Under the pieces are notes generated by a model. That model ran no database searches. It worked only from the letters and a program-made list of their open reading frames with translations, and was not told the DNA's origin. Shown piece by piece: positions 25,955 to 35,254 of a DNA stretch of 44,104 nucleotides (its first letter is position 1; the number at the start of each line of letters is the position of its first letter). The stretch comes from Bacteroidales bacterium. GTDB taxonomy: Bacteria > Bacteroidota > Bacteroidia > Bacteroidales > P3. The position numbers were made by a program, and so were the translations under genes. The DNA lies in contig JAFXAD010000026.1 of NCBI GenBank assembly GCA_017522065.1, positions 1 through 44,104 of the forward strand. The letters run 5' to 3'.

Positions 25955-27076
25955 ATGAAAGCTATAATCAGTGGAGGTGGTACAGGCGGACATATTTTCC
26001 CCGCCATCGCGATAGCCAATGCTATCAAGGCTCGCCATAGCGATGCCAGCATTCTTTTCGTAGGAGCCGAGGGCCGAATGGAAATGGAGAAGGTGCCGGC
26101 TGCCGGCTACGATATCAAAGGCCTCCCGATAGCAGGTCTGCAACGCAAACTGACAGTCAGCAACATCATCAAGAACTTGCAGCTGCCTTTCAAGATGATG
26201 CGAAGCCGCAACATGGTCAAGAAGATTCTTCGTGACTTCAATCCCGACATCGTCGTAGGGGTCGGTGGCTTTGCAAGCGAACCCACACTCAAAGCTGCCG
26301 CCTCGATGGGCTACCCGACTCTGATTCAGGAACAGAACTCCTACGCCGGCCTGACGAACAAGATGCTCGCAAAGGACGCAAGGACCATCTGCGTCGCCTA
26401 CGAAGGCATGGAACGGTTCTTCCCCGCCGAAAAAATAGTCTTCACAGGCAACCCCATACGCGCCGACATCGAAAAAATGACCGCAACAAAAGAGGAAGGA
26501 CGCGCCCACTTCGAACTCGCAGACGACAGCAAAGTCCTCCTCATAATCGGCGGAAGCCTTGGCGCTCGCAGCATCAACCAGATGATGCTTTCCAACCTCG
26601 AACTCGTCAAAAAAATCGGACAAGAACAGAATCTGCAGGTAATCTGGCAAACGGGACAATGGATGAACGACGAAGCCGTCGCTGCCGTAAAACAGGCCGG
26701 AGCCGACGGCACCATAAAGGTGCACCGCTTCATCTCGCGCATGGACCTCGCCTATGCCGCCGCCGATGTCATCATTTCAAGGGCTGGCGCCATAGCCATC
26801 AGCGAGCTGTGCATCGTCGGCAAACCCCTCATCCTGATACCCTCTCCCAACGTCGCCGAAGACCACCAGACTAAGAACGCTCTTGCCCTATCCAACAAAA
26901 ATGCCGCAATCCTGGTCCGCGACAGCGAATGCGCAACGAAAGGCATTCCGACCGTGGTAGAGCTCCTGGCCGACGACGAACGCCGCAACGAAATGTGCCG
27001 CAACATCCTCGCTCTCGCAAAACGCAATGCAGCAGAACTCATCGTCGACGAAATCGACAAAATAGTCACAAAATAA
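25955..27076 (+). CDS. murG: UDP-GlcNAc:lipid I N-acetylglucosaminyltransferase
   Basis: The 373-residue peripheral membrane enzyme adds GlcNAc to lipid I, forming lipid II. The Gly-rich GGGTGGHIFPAIAIA (residues 7-21) is the lipid-diphosphate-binding loop; PTLIQEQNSYAGLTNK, GGSLGARSINQ and the UDP-GlcNAc site SRAGAIAISELCIVGKPLIL with EDHQTKNA are all present. Length and domain order are normal for GT28. It lies 31 bases after ftsW and 20 bases before murC. Confidence 0.97.
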   Translation: MKAIISGGGTGGHIFPAIAIANAIKARHSDASILFVGAEGRMEMEKVPAAGYDIKGLPIAGLQRKLTVSNIIKNLQLPFKMMRSRNMVKKILRDFNPDIVVGVGGFASEPTLKAAASMGYPTLIQEQNSYAGLTNKMLAKDARTICVAYEGMERFFPAEKIVFTGNPIRADIEKMTATKEEGRAHFELADDSKVLLIIGGSLGARSINQMMLSNLELVKKIGQEQNLQVIWQTGQWMNDEAVAAVKQAGADGTIKVHRFISRMDLAYAAADVIISRAGAIAISELCIVGKPLILIPSPNVAEDHQTKNALALSNKNAAILVRDSECATKGIPTVVELLADDERRNEMCRNILALAKRNAAELIVDEIDKIVTK

Positions 27077-27096
27077 CTAAACACAAAGACAGCAAT

Positions 27097-28494
27097 ATGA
27101 CATACTACTTTTTAGGCATAGGTGGAATAGGCATGAGTGCTTTGGCTCGCTTCTTCAAGCAGAGCGGACACAACGTGTCCGGCTACGACCGTACCGAAAG
27201 CCCTCTGACGCGTCAGCTCGTGAGCGAAGGAATACCTGTGCACTACTGCGACGACCCCTCCCTCATTCCCGACAACATCGACCTCGTCGTCTACACCCCC
27301 GCCGTCCCGCAAGACACCAAGGAATTTGAATATCTGCGCGACAAAGGACTGCCTATCAAAAAACGCTCGCAAGTGCTCGGCGAACTGACCCGCGGCAAAA
27401 AATGCATTGCTGTGGCAGGCTCGCACGGCAAAACGACAACAAGCGCAATGATAGCCTTCCTGCTAAGCAAGACCGACATCGGATGCTCGGCATTTCTTGG
27501 TGGCATCTCCAAGAATTTCGGCAGCAACCTCCTGGTCAATACCAAAAGCGAATACGTGGTCGTCGAAGCCGATGAATACGACCGCTCTTTCCTGCAGCTC
27601 CACCCCTTCTATTCCGTAATCACCGCAACCGACCCCGACCATCTGGACATCTACGGCACTCACGAAAAGCTCATCGAAGCCTTCGAACAATTCGCCAACC
27701 AGACGTCGCCCGACGGTGCCATCTTCCTGAAGGAAGGTCTTGCAGGCCACCATCACGACCACGACGAGGAGCATGACGAGGAGCACGAGACCAAACACCT
27801 CCACATCGGCGAGGAAATCAAACAGTACTCCTACTCTGCACGCTCCATCGAGCCCGACTATTACGCCATCAACGTGCGCAACTACAACGGCAACATCTTC
27901 TTCGACCTCCGCACTCCTGAACGTGTACTCTACGACCTCGAACTGCAGAACTCCTGTCTCTACAATGTCGAGAACGCAGTGGCAGCAGCAGCCGTGGCCC
28001 TGAACTGCGGCATCAACGAATACCAGCTGCGCAACGGACTGAAGTCGTTCGACGGCATCCAACGGCGTTTCGATGTCCGCGTCAAAAACAACGACATTAT
28101 CTATATCGACGACTACGCCCATCACCCCAAGGAAATCTCGGCAACCATCGAATCCGTCAAATACCTCTACCCCGGCAAGCGCGTCGTCGGCATATTCCAG
28201 CCGCACCTCTATTCGCGCACTCGCGACCTCGCCGACCAATTCGCCGAAGCCCTCAAACCACTCGACGAAATCATTCTGCTGCCCATCTATCCGGCACGCG
28301 AAAAACCCATCCCCGGAGTCTCCTCAGGCATGATCCTGCGAAAACTCGACACTATGAACAAATACCTCTGCACCCGCGAACAAATCCCCGACATGGTCGA
28401 CGCCCTCTACCCCGACATTCTTCTTACCATGGGCGCAGGCGACATCGACCGGCTCGTACCCGTACTCGAAAAGAAACTGAAAGAAGATTTGTAA
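27097..28494 (+). CDS. murC: UDP-MurNAc:L-alanine ligase with His-rich insert
   Basis: Started at MTYYFLGIGGIGMSALA (465 residues), MurC adds L-Ala to UDP-MurNAc. An in-frame start upstream at 26929 would overlap murG and is rejected. The GIGGIGM nucleotide loop (about residues 7-13), the ATP loop GSHGKTTTSAM (about 108-118), and the DDYAHHPKEI and FQPHLYSRT motifs are intact. Residues 218-236 form a stretch of His, Asp and Glu built from DEEH repeats (HHHDHDEEHDEEH). I do not know this insert in standard MurC; it lies in the central ATPase domain, far from the catalytic motifs, probably on a surface loop, and could bind metal ions. Confidence 0.95.
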   Translation: MTYYFLGIGGIGMSALARFFKQSGHNVSGYDRTESPLTRQLVSEGIPVHYCDDPSLIPDNIDLVVYTPAVPQDTKEFEYLRDKGLPIKKRSQVLGELTRGKKCIAVAGSHGKTTTSAMIAFLLSKTDIGCSAFLGGISKNFGSNLLVNTKSEYVVVEADEYDRSFLQLHPFYSVITATDPDHLDIYGTHEKLIEAFEQFANQTSPDGAIFLKEGLAGHHHDHDEEHDEEHETKHLHIGEEIKQYSYSARSIEPDYYAINVRNYNGNIFFDLRTPERVLYDLELQNSCLYNVENAVAAAAVALNCGINEYQLRNGLKSFDGIQRRFDVRVKNNDIIYIDDYAHHPKEISATIESVKYLYPGKRVVGIFQPHLYSRTRDLADQFAEALKPLDEIILLPIYPAREKPIPGVSSGMILRKLDTMNKYLCTREQIPDMVDALYPDILLTMGAGDIDRLVPVLEKKLKEDL

Positions 28495-28513
28495 CCTCAT
28501 CGACAGCGACAAA

Positions 28514-29290
28514 GTGAATTCCAGAATCCGAAATATAATCATCATCGTCCTCCTGGCGGCAATAGTCGTCACCTTCCATATCGTTCGCCGCAACGCCACG
28601 ATGAGGGGCTTGGAAATCTCGGTCGTCGACAGACAACCCAACATCATAACGGCCGACGACGTCGACAGCATTCTCATGGCCTCGTTCCCATCGCTGACGA
28701 AGACCGACATCAAAGACATCGACCGCGATGCAATTGTCGACAAGCTCTGCGAGAACCCTTATATTTTGGAAGCCTCCGCACACACAACGACTGGAGGCAA
28801 ACTTCAGGTCAACGTCACGCCACGAATCCCTGTGGTGAGGATGTTCTATCAAGACAACGAGTTCTACATCTCGCACGAAGGCACCTTCATGCCAATCACC
28901 GCCAAGCACTACTGCTACACCCTGATAGGCAACAGCAACGCCGACGAGCCGAGACTCAAGAAACCATCCGGCATCAATCTCGCCGACACCGCCGTAAAGA
29001 AACAGCCTTCATCGCTCGTCAAAGTCTGGAAGACTGCTTCCTATCTATACGACAACCCCGCTTATGGCGACATTTTCGACCAAGTCAGCATTGCCGAAAA
29101 CGGCGACATCTGCCTCGTCCCGAAACTTGGCCAGCTGACCGTGATTCTCGGCGACACAACCCAGATGCAGACAAAATTCGAAAACCTCTGGGCTTTCCTC
29201 GACCAAGGCATCAGCCTTGTAGGGTGGAACACCTATTCCACCATCAACCTCAAATACAAAAACCAAGTGGTCTGTACAAAGAAACAATAA
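28514..29290 (+). CDS. ftsQ: Divisome protein FtsQ
   Basis: The 258-residue protein starts with GTG (28514), has a short cytoplasmic tail, one membrane helix (IIIIVLLAAIVVTFHIV, about 6-22) and a periplasmic region. Residues from about 30 (LEISVVDRQPNIITADDV) form a POTRA-like domain, followed by the beta domain that binds FtsL. Sequence identity to enterobacterial FtsQ is low but topology, size and place between murC and ftsA fit. It likely scaffolds the divisome in the inner membrane. Confidence 0.9.
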   Translation: MNSRIRNIIIIVLLAAIVVTFHIVRRNATMRGLEISVVDRQPNIITADDVDSILMASFPSLTKTDIKDIDRDAIVDKLCENPYILEASAHTTTGGKLQVNVTPRIPVVRMFYQDNEFYISHEGTFMPITAKHYCYTLIGNSNADEPRLKKPSGINLADTAVKKQPSSLVKVWKTASYLYDNPAYGDIFDQVSIAENGDICLVPKLGQLTVILGDTTQMQTKFENLWAFLDQGISLVGWNTYSTINLKYKNQVVCTKKQ

Positions 29291-29308
29291 ATTAAAAAAC
29301 ATATCATC

Positions 29309-30787
29309 ATGAACAATCTCAACGACATCATCGTAGGCTTAGACATCGGAACAACCAAAATCGCCTGTTTCATCGGGCAACGCAGTTCTGAAGGGAAAAT
29401 AAAAATTATCGGCTTCGGCAGAACCGAATCGAAGGGCGTAGAACGCGGCGTTGTGAAAAACATCAAGGACACTGCCATCTCCATCAAAAAAGCAGTGGAC
29501 GAAGCCACCGAACAGGCCGGAATAGCCATCAACGAAGTGTATGTCGGCATCGCCGGACAGCACATCAAAAGCACTCGCAACCTCGGCTCCTACAACATCA
29601 AAGACCACGACATAATCACTAACGAGGATGTCAACAAACTGATTGAGGACCAGTATGGCATAGCCGTCCCTCCTGGCGAAGAGATTATTCATATCTTCCC
29701 GCAGAACTTCATCGTCGACGACGAGGAGTTGAGTCCGACGGTAGACCCCGTTGGCGTGGTCGGCAAGGTGATCAAGTCCAACTTCCACATCGTAAGAGGT
29801 AACACCATGAACCTCCGCGCAATCCACGAAAGTGTGGAACGTGCAGGACTCCGCATCAAGGGTGTCGTCCTCGAGCCCATCGCCTCCTCCTACGCTGTCC
29901 TCGACGACACCGACCGCGACGCCGGTGTCGCTCTGGTCGACATCGGAGGCGGCACAACCGACATCGCCATCTTCAAAGACGGCATCATCCGTCATACAAC
30001 CGTGCTCCCGCTGGCCGGAAACGCCATAACCAACGACATCAAGGAGAACTGCCGCATCATGCGTGGACAAGCCGAAGCCCTCAAAACCCGATTCGGCTCC
30101 TGCCTGCCCGAAAACGTCAGCGAAAACGACATCATATCCATTCCCGGACTTCGCTCACAGCCCCCGCGCGAAATAAGCATGCGCACCCTTGCCGGCATCA
30201 TCAAGGCTCGCACCGAGACCATCATCGAGCAGGTGAAATTCGAAATCGAAGAATCTCATCTCGAAAAAGACATCTTTGCCGGCATCGTGCTGACAGGCGG
30301 CGGCGCGCAAATGCGACATATCAAAGAGTTCACGGAGTTCACCACCGGCATCGACTCGCGAATCGGCCTGCCCGACGAGCACCTCGACAGAGACACCAAC
30401 CCCGAAATCATCAACACAATGTATGCAACGGGCATCGGTCTCGTACTCTACGGCTTCGACAAACTCGACGAAAAGAGAGCCCTCGAAAACGACATCGAAA
30501 GCGAGCAACCCGAACCCGTCAAGGAAACGCCCAAGGAGGAACCCGCTCAGACCACACCGAACGACATCTTCGCCGACCTGCCGGCTGTCGAGACAACAAC
30601 CCCTACCATCGACGATGTCGAAACCGAGCAGCCTAAAGAGCCCGACAACAAACCCGACACCACCGCCAAACGTCCTCGCAGACCAGGCTGGGGCTCACAG
30701 GCAATGAAGGCCATCGACAAATACTTCGGACGCGTTTTCGGCGACGACAACATCAAAAACGAAGGCAAAGAAGAACGCGACATCTGA
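29309..30787 (+). CDS. ftsA: Cell division ATPase FtsA
   Basis: The 492-residue actin-like protein tethers FtsZ to the membrane. Phosphate-binding loops VGLDIGTTKIACFIG (near residue 10) and LVDIGGGTTDIAIF (near 210) and the adenosine motif GIVLTGGGAQM are present, as is the 1C domain (GIAGQHIKSTRN). After residue about 390 the tail is longer than in E. coli FtsA: a Pro/Glu/Thr-rich linker and then GWGSQAMKAIDKYFGRVF, an amphipathic helix likely to be the membrane-targeting sequence, followed by a charged end. A 165-base gap precedes ftsZ. Confidence 0.96.
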   Translation: MNNLNDIIVGLDIGTTKIACFIGQRSSEGKIKIIGFGRTESKGVERGVVKNIKDTAISIKKAVDEATEQAGIAINEVYVGIAGQHIKSTRNLGSYNIKDHDIITNEDVNKLIEDQYGIAVPPGEEIIHIFPQNFIVDDEELSPTVDPVGVVGKVIKSNFHIVRGNTMNLRAIHESVERAGLRIKGVVLEPIASSYAVLDDTDRDAGVALVDIGGGTTDIAIFKDGIIRHTTVLPLAGNAITNDIKENCRIMRGQAEALKTRFGSCLPENVSENDIISIPGLRSQPPREISMRTLAGIIKARTETIIEQVKFEIEESHLEKDIFAGIVLTGGGAQMRHIKEFTEFTTGIDSRIGLPDEHLDRDTNPEIINTMYATGIGLVLYGFDKLDEKRALENDIESEQPEPVKETPKEEPAQTTPNDIFADLPAVETTTPTIDDVETEQPKEPDNKPDTTAKRPRRPGWGSQAMKAIDKYFGRVFGDDNIKNEGKEERDI

Positions 30788-30952
30788 CATACGCAATGCC
30801 CCCCAGCCGCGAACGTTGATAAATCTGTTGAAAACAAATACATCGACAGCAACAACTTCTCGACAATAAAGAGTAATTTTACAATTGCTTAACACCATCG
30901 CCACAACGGCATATATCATTTATTACCAACAATCTGAACAGAAATAAGTACA

Positions 30953-32857
30953 ATGGAAGACAGCACAAATTCAACGATTTCGAATAACAACGAAACCAAC
31001 AACAGCAACAACTTCATGGGCGGAACAAGCTCGGTAGAGTTTGAACCAATCCGTGAGCAGCCCGCCAAAATAAAAGTAATAGGTGTCGGCGGTGGTGGTG
31101 GAAACGCAGTCAACCACATGTTCCAGGAGGGAATCCACGGTGTAGAATTCATCGTCTGCAACACCGATGCCAAAGCCCTCGAGTCGAGCCCCGTGCCCAA
31201 CAAGATAGCCCTCGGTAAACTCGGTGCCGGCAACATCCCGGAACATGCACGCAAAATGGCTCTTGAGCACAAAGACGAAATCCTCCAGGCCATTTCCGAC
31301 AACACTCAGATGCTCTTCATTACAGCTGGTATGGGCGGCGGTACGGGAACAGGTGCCGCCCCGGTAGTGGCAGAAATAGCAAAAAGCATCAACCTCGACG
31401 ACGAACTGGTGTCCAAAATACTCGTTGTCGCCATCGTCACCGAACCATTCGAATTTGAAGGTCCCATCCGCATGCAACAGGCCAAGGTCGGTATCGAAGC
31501 CCTGCAAGAGAATGTCGACGCCATCCTGGTAATCAACAACGACAACCTGCGCAGACTTGGCGACATGGACCTCGACGAGGCCTTCAGCAAAGCCGACGAC
31601 GTCCTCCTCACCGCAGCCAAAGGCATTGCCGAAATCATCACCCGCAGCGGCAAGGTCAACATCGACTTCCGCGATGTCAACACCGTCATGAAAAACAGCG
31701 GCACCGCCCTTATGGGTACCGGCGCCGGACGCGGCGAAAACCGCGCCATGGAAGCCATCGAGAACGCTGCCACCTCTGTCCTCCTTAACGACAACGATAT
31801 CCGCGGCGCAAAGAACGTCCTCCTCTACTTCTCCTACTCCCCGTCCCACAAAATCAAAATGGACGAACTCTACAACATCACCAACTACGTCAAGGAACGC
31901 ACCGGCAGAACAACCAACGTCATCTGGGGTAACGGCACCGACGACAGCCTCGACGACGAACTGCGCATAACCCTTATCGCTACTGGTTTCGAACCCCTCC
32001 CCGGACGCAAGGTCATCAATCTCGACCCCGTCGAGCAACCCAAACCAACCGACGAGACCCCCAAAGTCGACACCACTCCCGCACCGACTCCGCAAGACAT
32101 CCACGAGCCTCCGGTAGACGATAGCGGCATCCATCTGGTACACCGCAACAACGTCACCGTAAGCGTGGCTTCTGCACCTGCCACCACGAATGTCGAACAG
32201 CACGTCGAAGACAAAATCGAAGCAAAGAAGGAAAACGACATCTTCAACAACCCCACAAACGACGGTCCGAAACGCTATTTCCAACTCGACCCCATGACCG
32301 AAGATGCCCCCGAAGCCGAAGCTGAAGCCGAAAACGACGAATGGCCTATGAACTACGCCTCGGAAAGCGACTCCAACGACTCCAGCAACAACCACCTCAA
32401 CGACATTCGCGTCATCTCACGCGAAATAATCGATGCTACGGCACCTCAACAGCACACCAGCGAGAACAGCCAACGCTTCGACAACAGCACCTCACAGATC
32501 TCTGCTTTCAGCAACGATACCGAGACTCAGGAAATGGTAGCCGAAAAACAGCAGCCGAAGCCCGAATACAACGAAACGTTCGCACAGCAGCAGATAACAA
32601 AAGCGCTCAACCCCGAAGAAAGCCTCGACGACATCAAGGCTCGCCAGCGCGCTGAACGCATCCGCCGCATGAACGACCTCCTGCGCAACGACCCTGAAGG
32701 CCCGCGCAAAGTAGAGGAAATGAGTATCGAAGAGCTCTCCTCCTCTCCAATCTATCAGGCTCCACACTCATCCGAAAGCGACGCCGCCCGCACGAAAGTC
32801 AGCTCCAGAGGCTCCTTCACCAACCCGATGGACTTCCTCAACGGACTGCCCGACTGA
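30953..32857 (+). CDS. ftsZ: Cell division GTPase FtsZ with very long linker
   Basis: The 634-residue tubulin homologue forms the Z-ring. An Asn/Ser-rich tail of about 40 residues precedes the GTPase fold (KVIGVGGGGGNAVNHM). The GTP signature GGGTGTGAAPVV is near residue 127; NTDAKAL, NIDFRDVNTV and LIATGFEP mark the rest of the core, which ends near 345. A linker of about 250 residues, rich in Asp, Glu, Pro, Thr, Asn and Gln, runs to a conserved Arg-rich segment (QRAERIRRMNDLL) and the end NPMDFLNGLPD. Most FtsZ proteins are 350-450 residues, so the linker is unusually long. It is last in the dcw cluster and followed by a strong terminator. Confidence 0.97.
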   Translation: MEDSTNSTISNNNETNNSNNFMGGTSSVEFEPIREQPAKIKVIGVGGGGGNAVNHMFQEGIHGVEFIVCNTDAKALESSPVPNKIALGKLGAGNIPEHARKMALEHKDEILQAISDNTQMLFITAGMGGGTGTGAAPVVAEIAKSINLDDELVSKILVVAIVTEPFEFEGPIRMQQAKVGIEALQENVDAILVINNDNLRRLGDMDLDEAFSKADDVLLTAAKGIAEIITRSGKVNIDFRDVNTVMKNSGTALMGTGAGRGENRAMEAIENAATSVLLNDNDIRGAKNVLLYFSYSPSHKIKMDELYNITNYVKERTGRTTNVIWGNGTDDSLDDELRITLIATGFEPLPGRKVINLDPVEQPKPTDETPKVDTTPAPTPQDIHEPPVDDSGIHLVHRNNVTVSVASAPATTNVEQHVEDKIEAKKENDIFNNPTNDGPKRYFQLDPMTEDAPEAEAEAENDEWPMNYASESDSNDSSNNHLNDIRVISREIIDATAPQQHTSENSQRFDNSTSQISAFSNDTETQEMVAEKQQPKPEYNETFAQQQITKALNPEESLDDIKARQRAERIRRMNDLLRNDPEGPRKVEEMSIEELSSSPIYQAPHSSESDAARTKVSSRGSFTNPMDFLNGLPD

Positions 32858-32927
32858 TAAACACCGGCAATCGCTACAACAGAAACAAGTTTTTATAGAC
32901 AATACATCTTCTACTTCTTATATAATG

Positions 32928-32953
32928 AAAAGCGTCCGGCTGGACGCTTTTTT
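32928..32953 (+). terminator. Terminator of the dcw cluster
   Basis: The stem AAAAGCGTCC / GGACGCTTTT with the 4-base loop GGCT is followed by further T (32948-32953), 70 bases after the ftsZ stop. It is a strong intrinsic terminator. Confidence 0.9.
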
Positions 32954-32971
32954 ATTCAAAAAAACTACCCT

Positions 32972-33853
32972 GTGAAAAACAAAAAAATATTCGGAACTCT
33001 ATGCGCCATTGGCGCCGCTGTATGCTACGGAACAAACCCCATAGGAGCTTTTCTCTACAAAGAAGGCATGACACCCCCCAGCGTGCTGTTCTGGCGATTC
33101 GGGCTGGCCTGGATCATCATCTCTATTGTCATGTTCTTCCGCAAAGAGAAACTCTCCGTCACCCGCAAGGAGTTCGGCATCCTCACCGCTCTCGGACTTC
33201 TGTTTCTGGCCTCGTCGCTGACCCTCTACGTGAGCTTCACCCTCATGGACGTAGGCGTAGCCTCCACCATCCTGTTCATCTACCCCGTACTGACGGCAGC
33301 AATAATGGCCATCTGTTTCAAGGAGAGGGTTACACTTCCTACTGCCGTCTCCATCGTCATGTCGTTTGTTGGCGTGATGCTTCTCTATTGGAGTCCTCAG
33401 GGCGACACCCTTTCCGTCGCAGGCATCATCCTTGTTCTGGTATCGGCCCTCACCTACGCCGTCTATATCATCATCATGAACCGCGCGAAACTCAACATGT
33501 CGTCGTTCAAGATAAACTACTATGTACTTATCTATTGCGCACTCGGCAACCTTGCCGTTGCACTGATCGAAGGCGACGGATTCCAGACGCCCTCCAGCCT
33601 ATGCAGTTGGTTCTATGTCGCATGGCTCGCTCTGGTTCCTGCCATCCTCGCTCTCGTCATGATGGTCTATGCCGCCAAATACATAGGTTCCACCCCGACG
33701 GCCATCATGGGAGCCCTCGAGCCCCTCACCGCCGTCCTCATCGGAATATTCCTTTTCAAAGAAACTTTTTCAATCAGGCTCCTAATCGGCATCATATTAA
33801 TTTTCAGCTCCGTAATATTAATAGCAGTACAAAGTAACAAACCGAAACAATAA
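32972..33853 (+). CDS. EamA/DMT-family permease
   Basis: The 293-residue protein has ten hydrophobic helices in two five-helix halves, the layout of the drug/metabolite transporter family. It starts with GTG (VKNKKIFGTLCAIGAAVCYG). The helix-start motif GTNPIGAFLY and the second-half PTAIMGALEPLTAVLIGIFLF are the EamA repeat signatures; the latter has the conserved E-P-L. The substrate is unknown; amino acids, nucleosides or other metabolites are exported by relatives. It lies just behind the dcw terminator and 52 bases ahead of the CNNM gene. Confidence 0.9.
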   Translation: MKNKKIFGTLCAIGAAVCYGTNPIGAFLYKEGMTPPSVLFWRFGLAWIIISIVMFFRKEKLSVTRKEFGILTALGLLFLASSLTLYVSFTLMDVGVASTILFIYPVLTAAIMAICFKERVTLPTAVSIVMSFVGVMLLYWSPQGDTLSVAGIILVLVSALTYAVYIIIMNRAKLNMSSFKINYYVLIYCALGNLAVALIEGDGFQTPSSLCSWFYVAWLALVPAILALVMMVYAAKYIGSTPTAIMGALEPLTAVLIGIFLFKETFSIRLLIGIILIFSSVILIAVQSNKPKQ

Positions 33854-33905
33854 AAGGAACACTATAACGTTTCCCTAAAAGATAATCAATCAATAAACAA
33901 ATCCA

Positions 33906-35003
33906 GTGTCACACGTAGTACTCCTGCTCCTTTTCCTATTTGGAGCGATGATCATATCCTTTCTCTGTTCCATCCTTGAGTCGGTACTCATGTCAACCCC
34001 CCTATCCTACATCACCATGCGGGAAGATGCTGGATACAAACCCGCCACGCGGTTCAAGCAATACAAGACCGACAACGGCAAACCCATTGCCGCAATCCTG
34101 TCTCTCAACACCATCGCCAACACCATCGGTGCCGCAGGCGTCGGAGCACAAGCCACACAAGCTTTTGGAAACCAATGGTTCGGACTTGTTTCCGCCATCA
34201 CCACCATTCTCATCCTTATCTTTTCCGAAATCATACCCAAAACCATCGGCACCAAGTACTGGAAACGGCTGATGGGCTTCACCGCACGCGCCATCAGGCT
34301 GCTTATCATCATCCTATATCCCTTGGTCCTGTTCGTAGGACTCCTCACCAAACTCTTCGCCGCCAAGGAAGACGAGACCGCTGTAAGCCGTGAGGAAGTG
34401 GCAGCCATGGCCGACGTAGGCGAGGACGAAGGTGTGCTCGACGAGGACGAGAACAAGATTATCCAAAACGTCATCAAGCTCGACAACATCAAGGCCTACG
34501 ACGTGATGACCCCCCACAGCGTGGCCGCCGTGGCTCCCGAGTCGATGACGCTGCGCGAATTCTACAAAGTGGAGGAATACAGCCATTTCAGCCGCATCCC
34601 CGTCTATGCCGACGACCCCGAATACATCACTGGCTACATTCTGCGTAGCGACGCCCTCGAGGACCTCGCCGAGGACAAATTCAACAAGAAACTCAAAGAC
34701 ATCAAACGCGACATACCTCTCTTCAACGAAGAGCAGTCGGTCAGCGAAATATGGGACTCGCTGCTCAAACACAAAGAGCAGATAGCCATCATCATCGACG
34801 AATACGGCGGATTCCAGGGCATCCTGACCCTCGAAGACATCATCGAAACCATCCTCGGCCTCGAAATCATCGACGAGAACGACGAGGTCAGCGATATGCA
34901 GCAGTTCGCCCGCGAACACTGGCAGCAACGCCAACGCCGCTTCAAAAGCATCCGCCTGCCGGAAGAAGAAACGGAGAACGGAGAACAGAAAACGGAAAAC
35001 TGA
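33906..35003 (+). CDS. CNNM/CBS-domain membrane protein (CorC/HlyC family)
   Basis: The 365-residue protein starts with GTG. An N-terminal CNNM (DUF21) domain with three to four membrane helices includes SILESVLMSTPLSYI, NTIANTIGAAGVGAQA and IFSEIIPKTIGTKYW, followed by a CBS pair (YDVMTPHSVAAVAPE and YGGFQGILTLEDIIETILG). Relatives are linked to Mg2+ or Co2+ export. The C-terminal CorC_HlyC domain that often follows the CBS pair is missing; the protein ends in RLPEEETENGEQKTEN. The last codons are encoded by the first units of a GGAAAAC-type repeat array that continues past the stop, so the tail seems to have been created by repeat DNA. Confidence 0.9.
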   Translation: MSHVVLLLLFLFGAMIISFLCSILESVLMSTPLSYITMREDAGYKPATRFKQYKTDNGKPIAAILSLNTIANTIGAAGVGAQATQAFGNQWFGLVSAITTILILIFSEIIPKTIGTKYWKRLMGFTARAIRLLIIILYPLVLFVGLLTKLFAAKEDETAVSREEVAAMADVGEDEGVLDEDENKIIQNVIKLDNIKAYDVMTPHSVAAVAPESMTLREFYKVEEYSHFSRIPVYADDPEYITGYILRSDALEDLAEDKFNKKLKDIKRDIPLFNEEQSVSEIWDSLLKHKEQIAIIIDEYGGFQGILTLEDIIETILGLEIIDENDEVSDMQQFAREHWQQRQRRFKSIRLPEEETENGEQKTEN

Positions 35004-35045
35004 GAACGGAGAGCGGAAAACGGAAAACGGAAAACGGAAAACGTA
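34973..35045. repeat. Degenerate 7-base tandem repeat at the CNNM gene end
   Basis: Units of CGGAAAA and variants (CGGAGAA, CAGAAAA, CGGAGAG) follow one another from within the last ten codons of the CNNM gene to 35045. Related units recur at 35358-35377. The array is non-coding beyond 35003. Confidence 0.8.
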
Positions 35046-35070
35046 GGGGCGTACCCCCGTGTACGCCCGG
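35046..35070. repeat. REP-like GC-rich hairpin
   Basis: GGGCGTAC (35047-35054) and GTACGCCC (35061-35068) form a perfect 8-base stem with a 6-base loop, then GGGTGCGCCCGG continues the G+C-rich element. It is an island of high G+C in A+T-rich surroundings and resembles extragenic palindromic elements. Confidence 0.6.
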
Positions 35071-35194
35071 GTGCGCCCGGAAAACTAAAAACGAAAAAAA
35101 TTGTAAAATTTGAAATTAATTTGTAAAATTTCTTGCCGAAGGCAATAAGAAGTGAGAACGGAAGTTGATTTGGGAGTTAAAGGAAGTTAAGGGA

Positions 35195-35250
35195 CAATAG
35201 TATTTGTATCTGAAGTTAAGGTTAAGGTTAAGGTTAAGGTTAAGGTTAAA
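35195..35250. repeat. Six-base GTTAAG tandem array with duplicated leader
   Basis: GTTAAG is repeated six to seven times (about 35214-35250). The bases before it, ATAGTATTTGTATCTGAAGT, occur again at 35378-35397 just before mnmA, followed by a degenerate version of the same array, so this block has been duplicated directly. Confidence 0.8.
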
Positions 35251-35254
35251 GTTT

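Noticed and set aside
30971-32395. 474-codon open frame on the minus strand opposite ftsZ
   Set aside because: It is antisense to ftsZ and its low-complexity Val/Gly/Asp-rich product has no family features.
35214-35250. GTTAAG array as a CRISPR or telomere
   Set aside because: The units are 6 bases with no spacers and lie inside a chromosome; it is a simple tandem repeat.
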